DNA of 64,000 bases from Actinomadura atramentaria DSM 43919 (GTDB lineage: Bacteria > Actinomycetota > Actinomycetes > Streptosporangiales > Streptosporangiaceae), in NCBI RefSeq assembly GCF_000381885.1, contig NZ_KB907215.1, forward strand, positions 178,454 to 242,453, in the 5' to 3' direction. Every line of letters starts with the position of its first letter. Position 1 is the stretch's first letter. A model generated the notes under the pieces. That model was not told the DNA's origin. It saw nothing but the letters and a program-made list of their open reading frames with translations, and searched no databases. Shown piece after piece: positions 33,907-43,900 of this stretch. Made by a program: the position numbers and the translations under genes.

Positions 33907-36726
33907 TCACCCGCGCCGTGTAGCGAGGACGCCGCGCGCCCGCAGCGCCGTGACGCCCCGGCCGGTGCCGACGTACAGGACGGCCCCGCGCTCGTCGGCG
34001 TCCAGCGCCAGCGCGCGGACGGGCAGGCCGAGCGGGAACAGCGACATCTCCTCGCCCGCCGCGTGCCACGCCCACACCACGCCGTCCACCCACGCCGCGG
34101 CGAACAGCGGGCCGTCCGGCAGGACCACCGCCGCGACGGCCGCGACGGCGGTGCCGCGCCGGGCCGGGGGCTCGTCGAGCAGTCCGCCGCCGACGTGCCA
34201 CAGCCGGACGGTGCCGTCCGCGCCGCCGCTCAGCACCACGCGCGCGTCGCCGCCCGCCGACACGCACGCGACGGCCGTGACGCGCCCCTGATGCGCGGCG
34301 CACCGCTCGGCCGGCGCGTCGGAGCGCGGGCGGCGCGCGTGCAGCACGCCGTCGCGGTCACCCATGACGACGAGCGTCCCGGCGCGGTCAGATCCGAGCG
34401 CGGTGGTCCCGGGTGGGACGGCCAGGACCGAACCGTCCCCGATGCGTGGCGAAGGAACGCCGAACTCGATGGGACGAGCCGGAGGGAAGCCAGTGCTGGA
34501 CGAGACGGGCTCAGCGGCTCCGGGCGCGCCGCGCTCGGCGCCGTGCGCAGCGCCGTCCGACAGGTTGCCCGGGCCGACAGCGGCGGGGCGAACGGCAGCG
34601 CCGGCTTCGGTGAGGTCCGTCCAAGGCGAGGTCGACTCAGCGGCTCCGGCCGCACGACGTCCGGCTTCGAACGCGACCGGACGTGCCGCACCGCGCCCGG
34701 CATCGTGCGCCGCCGCCACGTCCGTTGCATCGTCCCGGCCCGTGACGGCGGGGCGAGCGGCCGCGCTGGCTTCGGTGGGGCCTACCTGGGACGGGGCGCG
34801 CTCGGCGGTTCCCGGCGTGCCGCGCTCGGCGTCGTGTGCAGCGCCGTCCGAGCCGGTGGTGGCGGAGCGAGCATCAGCGCTGGCTTCGGCGGGGCTCGTC
34901 CAAGGCGATATGGACTCGGTGACTCCAGGCGCGCCGCGCATGCTCTCGTAGGCGGCCGGGCGCGCTGTGCCCTGTTCGGCGCCGTGTGTTGGCGGGCCGT
35001 TCGCTGGAACGCCTTGGCCGGTGGTGACGGGGTGAGCATCGGCGCTGGCTTCGGTGGGGTTCGTCCAGGGTGGGGCGGGCTCGCGGGTTTCCGGTGTGCG
35101 GTGTGCGGTCTGGAATGCGGCGGGGCGCGGCGGGCCGTGTTCGGCGGCGGATGCGACCGGGTCGTCGAGGTTGATGGCGGCGGGGCGGGCGGTGGTGCCT
35201 GGGCGGCGTTCGACGGGGTGCGCGACGCCGTTCGTGTCCAGTGCCAGAAGGTCGGTCCCGGAGGCGGCGAGACCGGTGACGGTTCGGGCGCGGGCGCGCC
35301 AGCGGCCGCGCGGCGCGCCGTCGGTCGGCGCGAGCCGGTGCAGCGGGCCGTCCGCGGCGGCGGCGAGCAGTTCGCCGTCGTGGAGTGCGAGCGCCGACAC
35401 CGGTCCCGGCCGCGCACGGCCCGGCGATCCGGCGGCGACCCATTCGGGCCACCACGCGGCGTCCGCGCCGAATGCGGCGAGCCGCGCCGCGAGGCCGTCG
35501 TCTCCCACGTCGAGCGCGGCGGTCGCGAGCAGCGCGGCGCGGTCCGCGGGCGGCGGCGCGACCGACAGCCCCGGCCCGGCGAGGCGCCACGCGGCGGCGA
35601 GCCGGCCGGGGGCGCGGTCGCCCGCGGCCTCGACGGCGGCGGTCAGCGCCCGCGGGTCGCCGTGGACGAGGTGGCCGGCATCGGCCAGCGCGCGGTCGGC
35701 GACGCCCGCCGCGGCGCAGTGCCGCGCGAACTGCCGGACGGCGTAGGGCGCGGCCCGCGACCAGTCGCCGCCGGGGACGGTCGCTGAGACCGCGTAACCG
35801 ATGGCCTGCCCGATCTGAGCGACCAGCTCCGGAGCGCGTGCGTCGAGCACGGCGGCGCGGACCGGGCGGCAGGGCAGGTCGACGCGGCCGTCGCCGGCGG
35901 TGCGGACGACCGGAGCGAGCGCGGCGACGGCCGCGTCCGCGCGGGCCGGGTCGCCCGTGAGCGCGGCCGTCCACGCGCGCCAGGTCCCGGGATCGACCGG
36001 TTCGCGGGCCTCGGCGAGCGCTTCGACGGCGGGCCGCGCGTGCGCGGGAACCCGCGCGAGCCACCGCCCGACGACGCCGTCGCCGGGACCGGCGGCCAGC
36101 GCGAGCCGGGTCAGCCCGACGTTGGGATAGAACGCGCCCGCCGTGTTCACCGCGCGCGGGTCGGTGACGCCGAGCGCGGCGGCCTCCCGGACGATCCAGT
36201 CGGTGAACCCGGCGCGGTCCGTCCACTCGGGCGCGTCCAGGCCGATCACCTCGGCGGGCGCGGACAGCCCGTCGAGCGCTTCGGGCCTGGACTCCACGAG
36301 CATCCGGACATGCGGCAGTGTGAGCATCGGCTGCAGCAGGACGTCCACGAGTTCGCGAGCCGCCGCACCGTCCTGCGCGACGCCGGACTCGTCGAGCGCC
36401 GCGACGACGACGGTGACGTCGCGGCGGTCGGCGTCGAGCGCGGCCAGCAGCGTCGCGGGCGTCCGGCCGGGCAGCCGGAGCTGCTCGGCGAACGCCCACG
36501 CGGCGGTCGTCGGGGTGAGGCCGGTCAGCGGGACGATCGCGTTCGCGCGCTCGTCGAACGCGCCCGCCGCCGCGAGCACCGCGAGCAGCCTGCTCTTGCC
36601 GGTCGCGGGCGCGCCGGTCACCAGGCACAGCTTCGGCCGCAGCCGGTCGTGGAGCCAGCCGAGGACGGCGCGCGCCGCCGCCTCGCGTCCGGCGTCGACG
36701 TCCTCCGGCACGGCTGCCTCCGTCAC
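33907..36726 (-). CDS. P-loop NTPase with repetitive linker and C-terminal WD40-like domain
   Basis: GTG 36726 (GGGAGGG seven bases upstream; another GTG directly before it) gives 939 residues. A STAND-like P-loop GAPATGKSRLL lies at about 38-48 with a Walker B-like stretch VTVVVAALDE, followed by helical ARM-type sequence to about 500. A linker of degenerate tandem units (about 535-750, recurring PWTxPTEASA and GAAHxAERG) leads to a WD40-like end (SGGADGTVRLWHVGG near 834). NTPase plus WD40 architectures are typical signalling or conflict proteins, with WD40 as sensor. No effector domain is seen. It sits 22 bases after a SUKH-4 gene. Confidence 0.75.
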   Translation of the reverse strand: MTEAAVPEDVDAGREAAARAVLGWLHDRLRPKLCLVTGAPATGKSRLLAVLAAAGAFDERANAIVPLTGLTPTTAAWAFAEQLRLPGRTPATLLAALDADRRDVTVVVAALDESGVAQDGAAARELVDVLLQPMLTLPHVRMLVESRPEALDGLSAPAEVIGLDAPEWTDRAGFTDWIVREAAALGVTDPRAVNTAGAFYPNVGLTRLALAAGPGDGVVGRWLARVPAHARPAVEALAEAREPVDPGTWRAWTAALTGDPARADAAVAALAPVVRTAGDGRVDLPCRPVRAAVLDARAPELVAQIGQAIGYAVSATVPGGDWSRAAPYAVRQFARHCAAAGVADRALADAGHLVHGDPRALTAAVEAAGDRAPGRLAAAWRLAGPGLSVAPPPADRAALLATAALDVGDDGLAARLAAFGADAAWWPEWVAAGSPGRARPGPVSALALHDGELLAAAADGPLHRLAPTDGAPRGRWRARARTVTGLAASGTDLLALDTNGVAHPVERRPGTTARPAAINLDDPVASAAEHGPPRPAAFQTAHRTPETREPAPPWTNPTEASADAHPVTTGQGVPANGPPTHGAEQGTARPAAYESMRGAPGVTESISPWTSPAEASADARSATTGSDGAAHDAERGTPGTAERAPSQVGPTEASAAARPAVTGRDDATDVAAAHDAGRGAARPVAFEAGRRAAGAAESTSPWTDLTEAGAAVRPAAVGPGNLSDGAAHGAERGAPGAAEPVSSSTGFPPARPIEFGVPSPRIGDGSVLAVPPGTTALGSDRAGTLVVMGDRDGVLHARRPRSDAPAERCAAHQGRVTAVACVSAGGDARVVLSGGADGTVRLWHVGGGLLDEPPARRGTAVAAVAAVVLPDGPLFAAAWVDGVVWAWHAAGEEMSLFPLGLPVRALALDADERGAVLYVGTGRGVTALRARGVLATRRG

Positions 36727-36748
36727 CACGCGTCCCTCCCCGCCGAGG

Positions 36749-37534
36749 TCATGCCATCGTTCCTTCGCGGACGGACTGGAAGATATGCGTCCACGGCCCA
36801 GCGAAATCCGACGGAAGGTCCAGTTCTGGGTCGCGAGAGAAGACGTCCCCGACGTCCCCGACGAACGGCGCTGGATCGACGTCGTGCAGTTCGATGGCCA
36901 GGTCTTTCGCCGCGACCGTGCGGGCGAGCAGTTCCAGCACGGCCTCGCGGTCGTCGTCGGACGCCATCGACGGGTACGCGAGCGCCCGCCGAACGAACTC
37001 GACGTCCGGGGATTTCGCGGGCGACGGGTGCTCAAGGAGCCGCCGGGCGAGACCTGCCGCCTCATCATCTTCGGCCGACACCAGTTGGGCGAGCACGCGA
37101 ACGTAGTCGTCCTCGTACCGGCCGCGATCCCGCTGGAACGCGTAGAGGAAATACGTGAAGTCCTCGATGGTCGAGTTCATGAGCCTCGGCGGCTCGTCGT
37201 AGTCGGGGACGAAGTGGACGGTCCCGGTCACGCCGTCGAGGAAGGCGCGGCCGTCCCAACTGCAATAGGCGACGAGGAGCCAGTCATCGAACGCTCCGGT
37301 GCGCGACCACGGCCAATCGAAGTCCCACCGATCGCGGTATGCGGGCAGCCTCGCCCCACCGTTTTCGGTTGACGTTGTGACGGATGCGCCCGGTGCCTCC
37401 AGTGACGGCACGCCGACCTCCGTGATAAACCGCCGCGACGTCGGATGGGTCACGTCTTCCGGCACCAACGGCCAACGCTCGACGCCATCCACGCCGAACA
37501 CCTCGACCAAATCAGCGTGCTTCAACCGCGACAC
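36749..37534 (-). CDS. SUKH-4-family immunity protein
   Basis: A 261-aa protein sharing a block pattern with the product at 38662-39408: DGVERWP, RRFITEVGVP, YCSWDGRAFLDG, TGTVHFVPDYDEPP, LMNSTIEDFTYFLYAFQRDR, and a C-terminus AKDLAIELHDVDPAPFVG then DFAGPWTHIFQSV. This matches the SUKH-4 immunity superfamily, which neutralises diverse nuclease and deaminase toxins by binding them. One of several paralogues downstream of the deaminase-like toxin. Confidence 0.85.
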   Translation of the reverse strand: MSRLKHADLVEVFGVDGVERWPLVPEDVTHPTSRRFITEVGVPSLEAPGASVTTSTENGGARLPAYRDRWDFDWPWSRTGAFDDWLLVAYCSWDGRAFLDGVTGTVHFVPDYDEPPRLMNSTIEDFTYFLYAFQRDRGRYEDDYVRVLAQLVSAEDDEAAGLARRLLEHPSPAKSPDVEFVRRALAYPSMASDDDREAVLELLARTVAAKDLAIELHDVDPAPFVGDVGDVFSRDPELDLPSDFAGPWTHIFQSVREGTMA

Positions 37535-37565
37535 CTCCGCACAAGCTTCCGCCGATCGTAGGACA

Positions 37566-37885
37566 TCAGTTCAAGTCCCCGTCGCACGCCAACTGGAGGA
37601 GGTACGACCCGCAAAGTCCTCGGGGAGGTTCAGGGGGAGAAGACCTCCGCCGTATCCTCGGTGAACGGAGCGGGGTCAACGCGCTGGAACTCGATCGCCA
37701 AGTCCTGCGCCGCGGTACGCAAATTTCTCGCGGACGTGCAGGTCGGAAATCTTCCCGTCCGCTGGCGACTCGATGGGAATCAAGGACGGGGCCAATTCCG
37801 CGGGAAGCCCGGTCCCGGCCAGGAAGTCCCTCGTCGCCTGGTGCGCGATGCCGTCCGGCACCGACTGCCAACGGACACCATTCAC
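37566..37885 (-). pseudogene. Decayed SUKH-4 gene (internal deletion plus frameshifts)
   Basis: Beginning at GTG 37885, overlapping the previous stop, the frame gives an N-terminal SUKH-4 fragment (VNGVRWQSVPDGIAHQATRD, FLAGTGLPAEL) and then runs directly into other frames. One of these gives RTAAQDLAIEFQRVDPAPFT, the next LNLPEDFAG, and a third SYLLQLACDGDLN. These align in order to the ends of the intact paralogues. About 150 central codons are missing and at least two frameshifts separate the pieces, so no functional product is expected. Confidence 0.8.
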
Positions 37886-38538
37886 GACCACGCGCCGTCG
37901 CGGACGTCGATGAGGATCGCCGTCCACGGCCCCGCGAAGCCGTCCTCGTCCCACGGCTCCCCGATCCCGTCCGGGAAGGGCGTCGGGTCCGCCGTGTAAA
38001 GGTCGGCGACGAGCCGCCGGGCCTCTTCCTCGTACCGGTCGAGTTGAAAGGCGAGCGTGTCATCGGCGCCTTGGTCGGCCGCGAGCGCCTTGGTGTAGGC
38101 GTGCGTGAAGCGTGCCGTGCTCCGCCGGATCGCATACATGAAATACGCCAGCGCGTCGACGCCGCTATGCACCCGCGCGGGCGGCCGGTCGTCGTCGGCC
38201 ACCCACCACAGTTCCCCGGTCGCGCCGTCGAGGAGGATCGAGCCGCCCTCGTAGAACTCCGCGATCTCGTACCAGTGCTCGGCCCCGTCCGGCTGCTCCC
38301 ACGTCCAGTCGCCCGCTCCGAAGTCGTCGTAGAGCTCGGGCAGCGTCGTCCACGGCTCGCCGTCGTCGAGGTCGGCCGCGCCCATCGCCCGCAGGTCGCG
38401 CGGGAGGCCGACCCGGGTGAGGAACGCGCGCGTCGGCCCGTGCGTCACCCCCGCGGGCACGTCGGCGTCCGCGACGCGCAGTACGCCGTCCGCGCCGAAC
38501 TCTTCGGCGAGCGTCTTGAAAGTCAGTTCCGGGACCAC
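37882..38538 (-). CDS. SUKH-4-family immunity protein (divergent)
   Basis: GTG 38538 (MVPELTFKTLAEEFGADGV) gives 218 residues. It shares RAFLTRVGLPRDL, GSILLDGATGELWWVADD and ALAYFMYAIRRSTARF with the SUKH-4 pattern, ending FAGPWTAILIDVRDGAWS. It is more acidic and more divergent than its two neighbours, so it may recognise a different toxin. It lies between an intact paralogue and the decayed copy. Confidence 0.82.
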   Translation of the reverse strand: MVPELTFKTLAEEFGADGVLRVADADVPAGVTHGPTRAFLTRVGLPRDLRAMGAADLDDGEPWTTLPELYDDFGAGDWTWEQPDGAEHWYEIAEFYEGGSILLDGATGELWWVADDDRPPARVHSGVDALAYFMYAIRRSTARFTHAYTKALAADQGADDTLAFQLDRYEEEARRLVADLYTADPTPFPDGIGEPWDEDGFAGPWTAILIDVRDGAWS

Positions 38539-38661
38539 GATCGTCCGCCGTTCACGGCGCACGGCCGACGGACGCAACACAGGCTCTGTACGCCGCCGTC
38601 ACAGACGATCCGACGTTTCCAGCGAATCCCGGAGCCTTTCCGCAGCCGCCCACCGCGTTAG

Positions 38662-39408
38662 TCATCCCAACTCGCCGTCGCAGATCGCCTGGAACATGTA
38701 GGTCCACGGCCCGGCGAACCCCTCGGTGAGATTGAGTTCGGGATCGCGTTCGAAAACGGCCGCCGCGTCCCCGGCGAACGGAGCCGGGTCCGCGGCCTGC
38801 AGCTCGATGGCGAGATCTCGCGCCGTCGCACGGTACGCCATCTGCTGCTGCACGAACTCGGGGTCCTCCGCCAATTCGTCAGCCATGGACGGGAAGTTCA
38901 GCATCCGTCGCACGAAGCGGTCGCGGTCGTCGTCCCCGCCCGGTGTCCCCCGCTGCGCGAGTTCGAGGGTCCGTTCATGCGTGTACGCGTCGCGGTCGCG
39001 CTGGAACGCGTACATGAAATACGCGAAGTCCCGCACGGACGAGTTCATGAGGCTCGGCGGTTCTTCTGCGTCCGGAACGAAGTGAACGACGCCTGTCGCG
39101 CCGTCGACGAAGATGTTCCCGGCCCAACTGCAGTACCCGATGAGGAACCAGCCGCCGAACCCGTCTTCTGTGAACCAGGGCCAGTCCGTCTCGTGCTCGT
39201 TCCGGAATTCGCGCAGCCCGACGCCGCCCCCGCCGCCGGGAGGCAGCGCGGACACGGTCGGCGGCTCGAGTTCGGACGGCAGCCCGACCTCCAGCAGGAA
39301 GCGGCGGGCCTCCTCGTCAACGATTCCCCCAGGAGCGGCGGGCCATCGTTCGACGCCGTCCGCGCCGAAAACACCGATAAGCGTCTCACGTCTCAGGTCG
39401 GCAACCAT
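38662..39408 (-). CDS. SUKH-4-family immunity protein, adjacent to the toxin
   Basis: A 248-aa protein starting 39 bases after the toxin stop, which makes it the prime candidate cognate antidote. Motifs: FGADGVERWP, RRFLLEVGLPSEL, IGYCSWAGNIFVDGATG, VVHFVPDAEEPPSLMNS, FAYFMYAFQRDRDAY and the C-terminal FAGPWTYMFQAICDG. The family acts in the cytoplasm by direct toxin binding. It is the closest paralogue of the product at 36749-37534. Confidence 0.88.
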   Translation of the reverse strand: MVADLRRETLIGVFGADGVERWPAAPGGIVDEEARRFLLEVGLPSELEPPTVSALPPGGGGGVGLREFRNEHETDWPWFTEDGFGGWFLIGYCSWAGNIFVDGATGVVHFVPDAEEPPSLMNSSVRDFAYFMYAFQRDRDAYTHERTLELAQRGTPGGDDDRDRFVRRMLNFPSMADELAEDPEFVQQQMAYRATARDLAIELQAADPAPFAGDAAAVFERDPELNLTEGFAGPWTYMFQAICDGELG

Positions 39409-39447
39409 GTTCCCCCCGTTCGCCCATGCCCGACGGGCCGCAGCCGA

Positions 39448-40068
39448 CTAGCCGAATATGGATCTCGTCCAGTGCCGCATCTGCGTGTTGGCCCGATGGT
39501 TCTTCCCGGCATTGTCGCCTATCTGGTAGTCCACGATATGCTTGACGTTCGCCCCGGAGGTGTGCTCACCGAGCCAGCCGTCGCAGCACGGACTGAGGAT
39601 ACAGGGCGACCGCTCGGAGAGCACGTCCTTGATATTTCCATTCGGTACACCATCGTCGAGCAGGTAGTTCGCCCCGTACCGCTCCGAGTGCATCCCCCGG
39701 TTATGAGTGACGAGGATGCGCTCTTCCCCGTTGCCGTCGATATAGCGGATGGCCGCGAAGTTCGATCCCGGCTTGTCGTTCCCCAATTGCTTCCTGGCGT
39801 CGCGGATCGCGTCCACCAACTCGCGGTCGCGCGCGTTCAGGTTCGGATCATGGGGGTCTATCTTCTTCGAGTTGACCGAGTTCCGGCCCTTGATCTTTCC
39901 CTTGCGCCTGCCGCTCCACTCGTCCCTGATCTCCTTCTTCAGCTTCGAGGGATCGAGGCCGGTGACCTTCTTGCCCTTACCGATGCGGAACAGCTCGCCG
40001 GCCATCTTGGGGAAGACGCCGCGCGACGCCTGCCCGGCGACATGGGAGCGCCCCTTGGTGTGGCCCAC
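39448..40068 (-). CDS. Deaminase-fold toxin module of a polymorphic toxin system
   Basis: GTG 40068 follows AAAGGAG. The 206-aa product has a basic, disordered-looking head (1-70) and a deaminase-like domain. The first zinc/catalytic motif is HSE (His127, Glu129); the second is SERSPCILSPCC (Pro155, Cys156, Cys161). This fits nucleic acid/nucleotide deaminase toxins of the YwqJ/SCP1.201 type. It has no WXG or LXG trafficking domain and no signal peptide, so it looks like an orphan toxin tail. It is lysine-rich and somewhat lower in GC than neighbours, suggesting transfer. SUKH-4 genes follow. Confidence 0.75.
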   Translation of the reverse strand: MGHTKGRSHVAGQASRGVFPKMAGELFRIGKGKKVTGLDPSKLKKEIRDEWSGRRKGKIKGRNSVNSKKIDPHDPNLNARDRELVDAIRDARKQLGNDKPGSNFAAIRYIDGNGEERILVTHNRGMHSERYGANYLLDDGVPNGNIKDVLSERSPCILSPCCDGWLGEHTSGANVKHIVDYQIGDNAGKNHRANTQMRHWTRSIFG

Positions 40069-40187
40069 CCTGCTCCTTTCACCCAGCGGCCGCCCCGGCC
40101 GCGAACGCCATCACGGAACACCGGCTATCGGCGGCGGGTCGTGGCGCGCCGGCGGCAGCCGACTCGGCCTCGCCCAGGGGAACGCGG

Positions 40188-40619
40188 TCAAGCGCGGCCG
40201 AATTTGTTGACGGCGTCGGAGAGGGCCGCGGTGATCTCGCGCATCTGGCGCAGGCTCTCGTTCTGGATCTCCTCGACGCGGGCGCCGAGGGCGGCCGTGT
40301 CGACGATTTCGTCGGCGGCGGCGCCGGCGGCGCGGGAGCGCAGGTCGTCCAGGGCGGCGTTGGCGGCGGTGACGAGCGCTTCGCCGAGCTCCTGGGACGC
40401 CATCCGCATCGCGCGCGGGTCGAGTTCGACGGACTTCAGCCGTCCCCCGGCAACGGCGGTGACCTTCACGCGGCCGTCGGCGGCCTCGCCGGTGCCCTCG
40501 ACGTCGGGGGCGTCGGGCGTCCCGGCAGCCGGGCCCGGCCGACCGGCCCGCATGGACTCGAGCACCCCGCGGGTCTCCGTGAGCATTCGATCCAGCTCGT
40601 TACCGGACATCTCCGACAC
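40188..40619 (-). CDS. YbaB/EbfC-family protein (EspL-like) beside EccC
   Basis: GTG 40619 (AAAGG nine bases upstream) or ATG three codons later. The 143-aa product carries the YbaB core DGRVKVTAVAGGRLKSVELD and RAMRMASQELGEALVTAANA, then a coiled-coil end. In ESX-1 the YbaB-family protein EspL is a cytosolic accessory required for stability of other Esp proteins. This gene is divergent from eccC, and a paralogue lies directly after eccC. Confidence 0.85.
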   Translation of the reverse strand: MSEMSGNELDRMLTETRGVLESMRAGRPGPAAGTPDAPDVEGTGEAADGRVKVTAVAGGRLKSVELDPRAMRMASQELGEALVTAANAALDDLRSRAAGAAADEIVDTAALGARVEEIQNESLRQMREITAALSDAVNKFGRA

Positions 40620-40964
40620 AGCACCGCACCTTTCGCCCACCGACGGTCCGCAACGGAGCATAACGGTGGAAACACGCACGAGCCGAGCACCACTAGTGGA
40701 ATCGGAGCGAAACCACCGCGCCGCGACCCGGCGGCCCGAACCGGAGCGCCGCCGCGCGCGTCTTCTCCTAGCGACGCCGCCGACCGAAGAGCCCGGCCGG
40801 ACGCGCATAACGCGACGGAACCGTCCCGGTAAGGTCTCCTGTCCACATGGGTGGGATGCCCGTACCATCTGTGACGGTTTGGTGATGTCGACGCACGTGG
40901 GCGATCCTGGGACGCCCCACGAGGCGGCCTCTGCCTGTCCCCCCGCCCGTAGGAGGAAGCGAGC
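40620..40964. promoter_or_regulatory. Divergent promoter region for YbaB-like gene and eccC
   Basis: A 345-base region with no gene. It contains AT-richer patches near 40850-40900 (around TACCATCTGTGACGG) that could include the eccC promoter. GGAGGAAG just before 40965 is the eccC ribosome site. No operator-like inverted repeat stands out. Confidence 0.45.
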
Positions 40965-43900
40965 GTGAGCACGGTCATCGTCCGGCGCGGCGAGCGGCGG
41001 AAGCCGCCGCCCATGCCGCGCGGCGAATTGCTGCTGGAGTCCCCGCCGGAGCTCCCCGAGACCATTCCCCAGGGATTCCAGGCGGTCCTGACCTACCTGC
41101 CGATGCTCGCGGGTTCGGGCGCGATGGTGTTCATGATGGTCGGGCGGGGCGGCGGGACGCTGCAGTACGCGGCGGGCGGCATGTTCGCCGTCTCCATGTT
41201 CGGCATGATGCTCGGCCAGGTCGGCAAGAACAGCGGCGAGCGCAAGGTCAAGCTGAACAACGAGCGCCGCGACTACCTGCGCTACCTCGGGCAGATGCGG
41301 GCGAAGGTCCGCAAGGCCGCGCAGGCGCAGCGCGAGACGCTGGAGTGGAGCAGCCCCGACCCGTCCGCGCTGTGGTCGATGGTGATGAGCGCGCGGCTGT
41401 GGGAGCGGCGCCCGTCCGACGACGACTTCGGGCAGATCCGCATCGGGACGGGCGCGCAGCGGCTCGCCGTCCAGCTCATCGCGCCCGAGACCAAGCCGAT
41501 CGAGGACCTCGAACCGCTCGCGGCGGGCGCGCTGCGGCGGTTCATCCGCACGCACTCCAACGTCCCGAACCTGCCGATCGCCGCGTCGCTGAAGTCGTTC
41601 TCGCGGATCGTCCCGCAGGGCGACCCGGAGGCGGTGTACGGGATGGTCCGCGCGATGCTGCTGCAGCTCGCCGCGTTCCACTCGCCCGACGACGTGCGCA
41701 TCGCGGTGTGCGCGTCGCGGCAGCGGATGCCGTGGTGGCAGTGGATCAAGTGGCTGCCGCACAACCAGCACCCGACGGAGACCGACGCCGCCGGCCCCGT
41801 CCGCCTGATGAGCGAGAGCATGGGGACGCTGGAGGCGATGTTCGGCTCGGAGGTGAAGGACCGGCCGCGCTTCCAGCCGGGCCTGTCGCAGGACGACCTC
41901 CCGTACCACGTGATCATCATGGACGGCGGGCAGGCGTCCTATGACTCCCAGCTCGCGGCGGACGGTATCGAGGGCGTCTGCATCATCGACCTGACGGGCA
42001 CGGTCGCGCCGGTCCACGAGTCGCTGATGCTGCGGCTGAACGTCACGCCCGAGCGCGTCGACCGGCTGTCGAAGGACCGCACCGGCAAGGACGTCGGCAC
42101 GCGCATCTGCAAGCCCGACTCGGTCACCCTCCAGCAGGCCGAGTCGCTGGCCCGGCAGCTCGCGCCGCTGCGCACGAGCGTCGCGGCGGGCCCGGAGGAG
42201 GACGCGCTGTCGTCTGCGACGACGGTGACGTCGCTGCTCGGCATCGACAACCCGTTCAACGTCGACCCGAACGTGATGTGGCGGCCGCGCGCGCCGCGCA
42301 ACCGGCTGCGCGTCCCGATCGGCGTGGACACCGACGGACGGCCCGTCCACCTGGACATCAAGGAGTCGGCGCAGGGCGGCATGGGCCCGCACGGCCTGTG
42401 CATCGGCGCGACGGGTTCCGGTAAGTCCGAGGCGCTGCGCACGCTCGTGCTCGGCCTCGCGGTCACGCACTCGTCGGAAGTGCTGAACTTCGTGCTCGTC
42501 GACTTCAAGGGCGGCGCGACGTTCCTCGGGATGGACCAGCTCTCGCACGTCTCCGCGGTCATCACGAACCTGGAGGACGAGCTTCCGCTGGTCGACCGCA
42601 TGTACGACGCGTTGCACGGCGAGATGGTCCGGCGTCAGGAGTACCTGCGCGCGTCGGGGAACTACGCCTCGCTGCGCGACTACGAGAAGGCCCGCGAGCA
42701 GGGCGCCGACCTCAAACCGATGCCGACGCTGTTCCTGGTCCTGGACGAGTTCTCCGAACTGCTGTCCGCCAAGCCCGAATTCGCCGACCTGTTCGTCATG
42801 ATCGGACGCCTCGGCCGCTCCCTCGGCGTCCACATCCTCCTCGCCTCCCAGCGCCTGGAGGAAGGGAAGCTGCGCGGCCTCGACACGCACCTGTCGTACC
42901 GCATCGGCCTCCGGACGTTCTCCGCGCAGGAGTCGCGCGTCGTCCTCGGCGTCCCCGACGCGTACGAACTGCCGTCCGCGCCCGGCCACGGCTACATGAA
43001 GTTCGGCACCGAGTCGATGACGCGGTTCCGCGCCGCGTACGTGTCCGGCCCCGCCAACGAGGACCTGCAGCCCAAGGAGAAGGCGGGCGCGCGCGTCGTC
43101 CGGCAGGTCGTGCCGTTCATCCCCGACTACATCCGGCCGCAGGTCATCGAGGACCAGCAGCAGGAGCAGCAGAGCGAGCACGGCGACTCGCAGGCGTCGC
43201 TGTTCGACGTCGTCGTCAAGCAGCTCGAAGGCCACGGGCCGCCCGCGCACGAGATCTGGCTGCCGCCGCTGGACCTGCCGCCCACGCTCGACGAGCTGCT
43301 CCCGACGCTCGCCGTCTTCCCCGAGCTCGGGCTGACGACGCAGCACGAGGGCTGGCGCAACCGGCTGCACGCCGTCGTCGGGATCGTGGACAAGCCGTTC
43401 GACCAGCGCCGCGACCCGATGTACGTCGACCTGACCGGCGCGGCCGGCAACGTCGGCATCGCGGGCGCGCCGCAGGGCGGCAAGTCCACGATGGTCCGGA
43501 CGCTGATGACGTCGCTGGCGATGACGCACACGCCGCAGCAGGTGCAGTTCTACTGCCTGGACTTCGGCGGCGGCACGCTCGGCGCCCTGGAGGGCCTGCC
43601 GCACGTCGGCGGCGTCGCCAACCGCCTGGACGCCGACCGCGTGCGGCGCACCGTCGCCGAGGTCACCTCGCTGCTGGAGCGCCGCGAGCGCGAGTTCGCC
43701 GAGCGCGGCATCGACTCGATGGCGACGTACCGGCGGCTCCGCGCGTCCGGCGAGATCACCGGCGACGGCTACGGCGACGTGTTCCTCGTCGTGGACGGCT
43801 GGATGACGCTCCGCCAGGACTTCGAGAGCCTGGAGGCGACCCTCACCGACCTCACCGCGCGCGGCCTCGGCTACGGCATCCACCTGGTCGCGACCGTGAA

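Noticed and set aside
29790..33923. A 1377-codon open frame on the plus strand
   Set aside because: Antisense to eccB and eccD; Arg/Glu/His-rich without domain pattern, while the opposite strand encodes clear ESX proteins.
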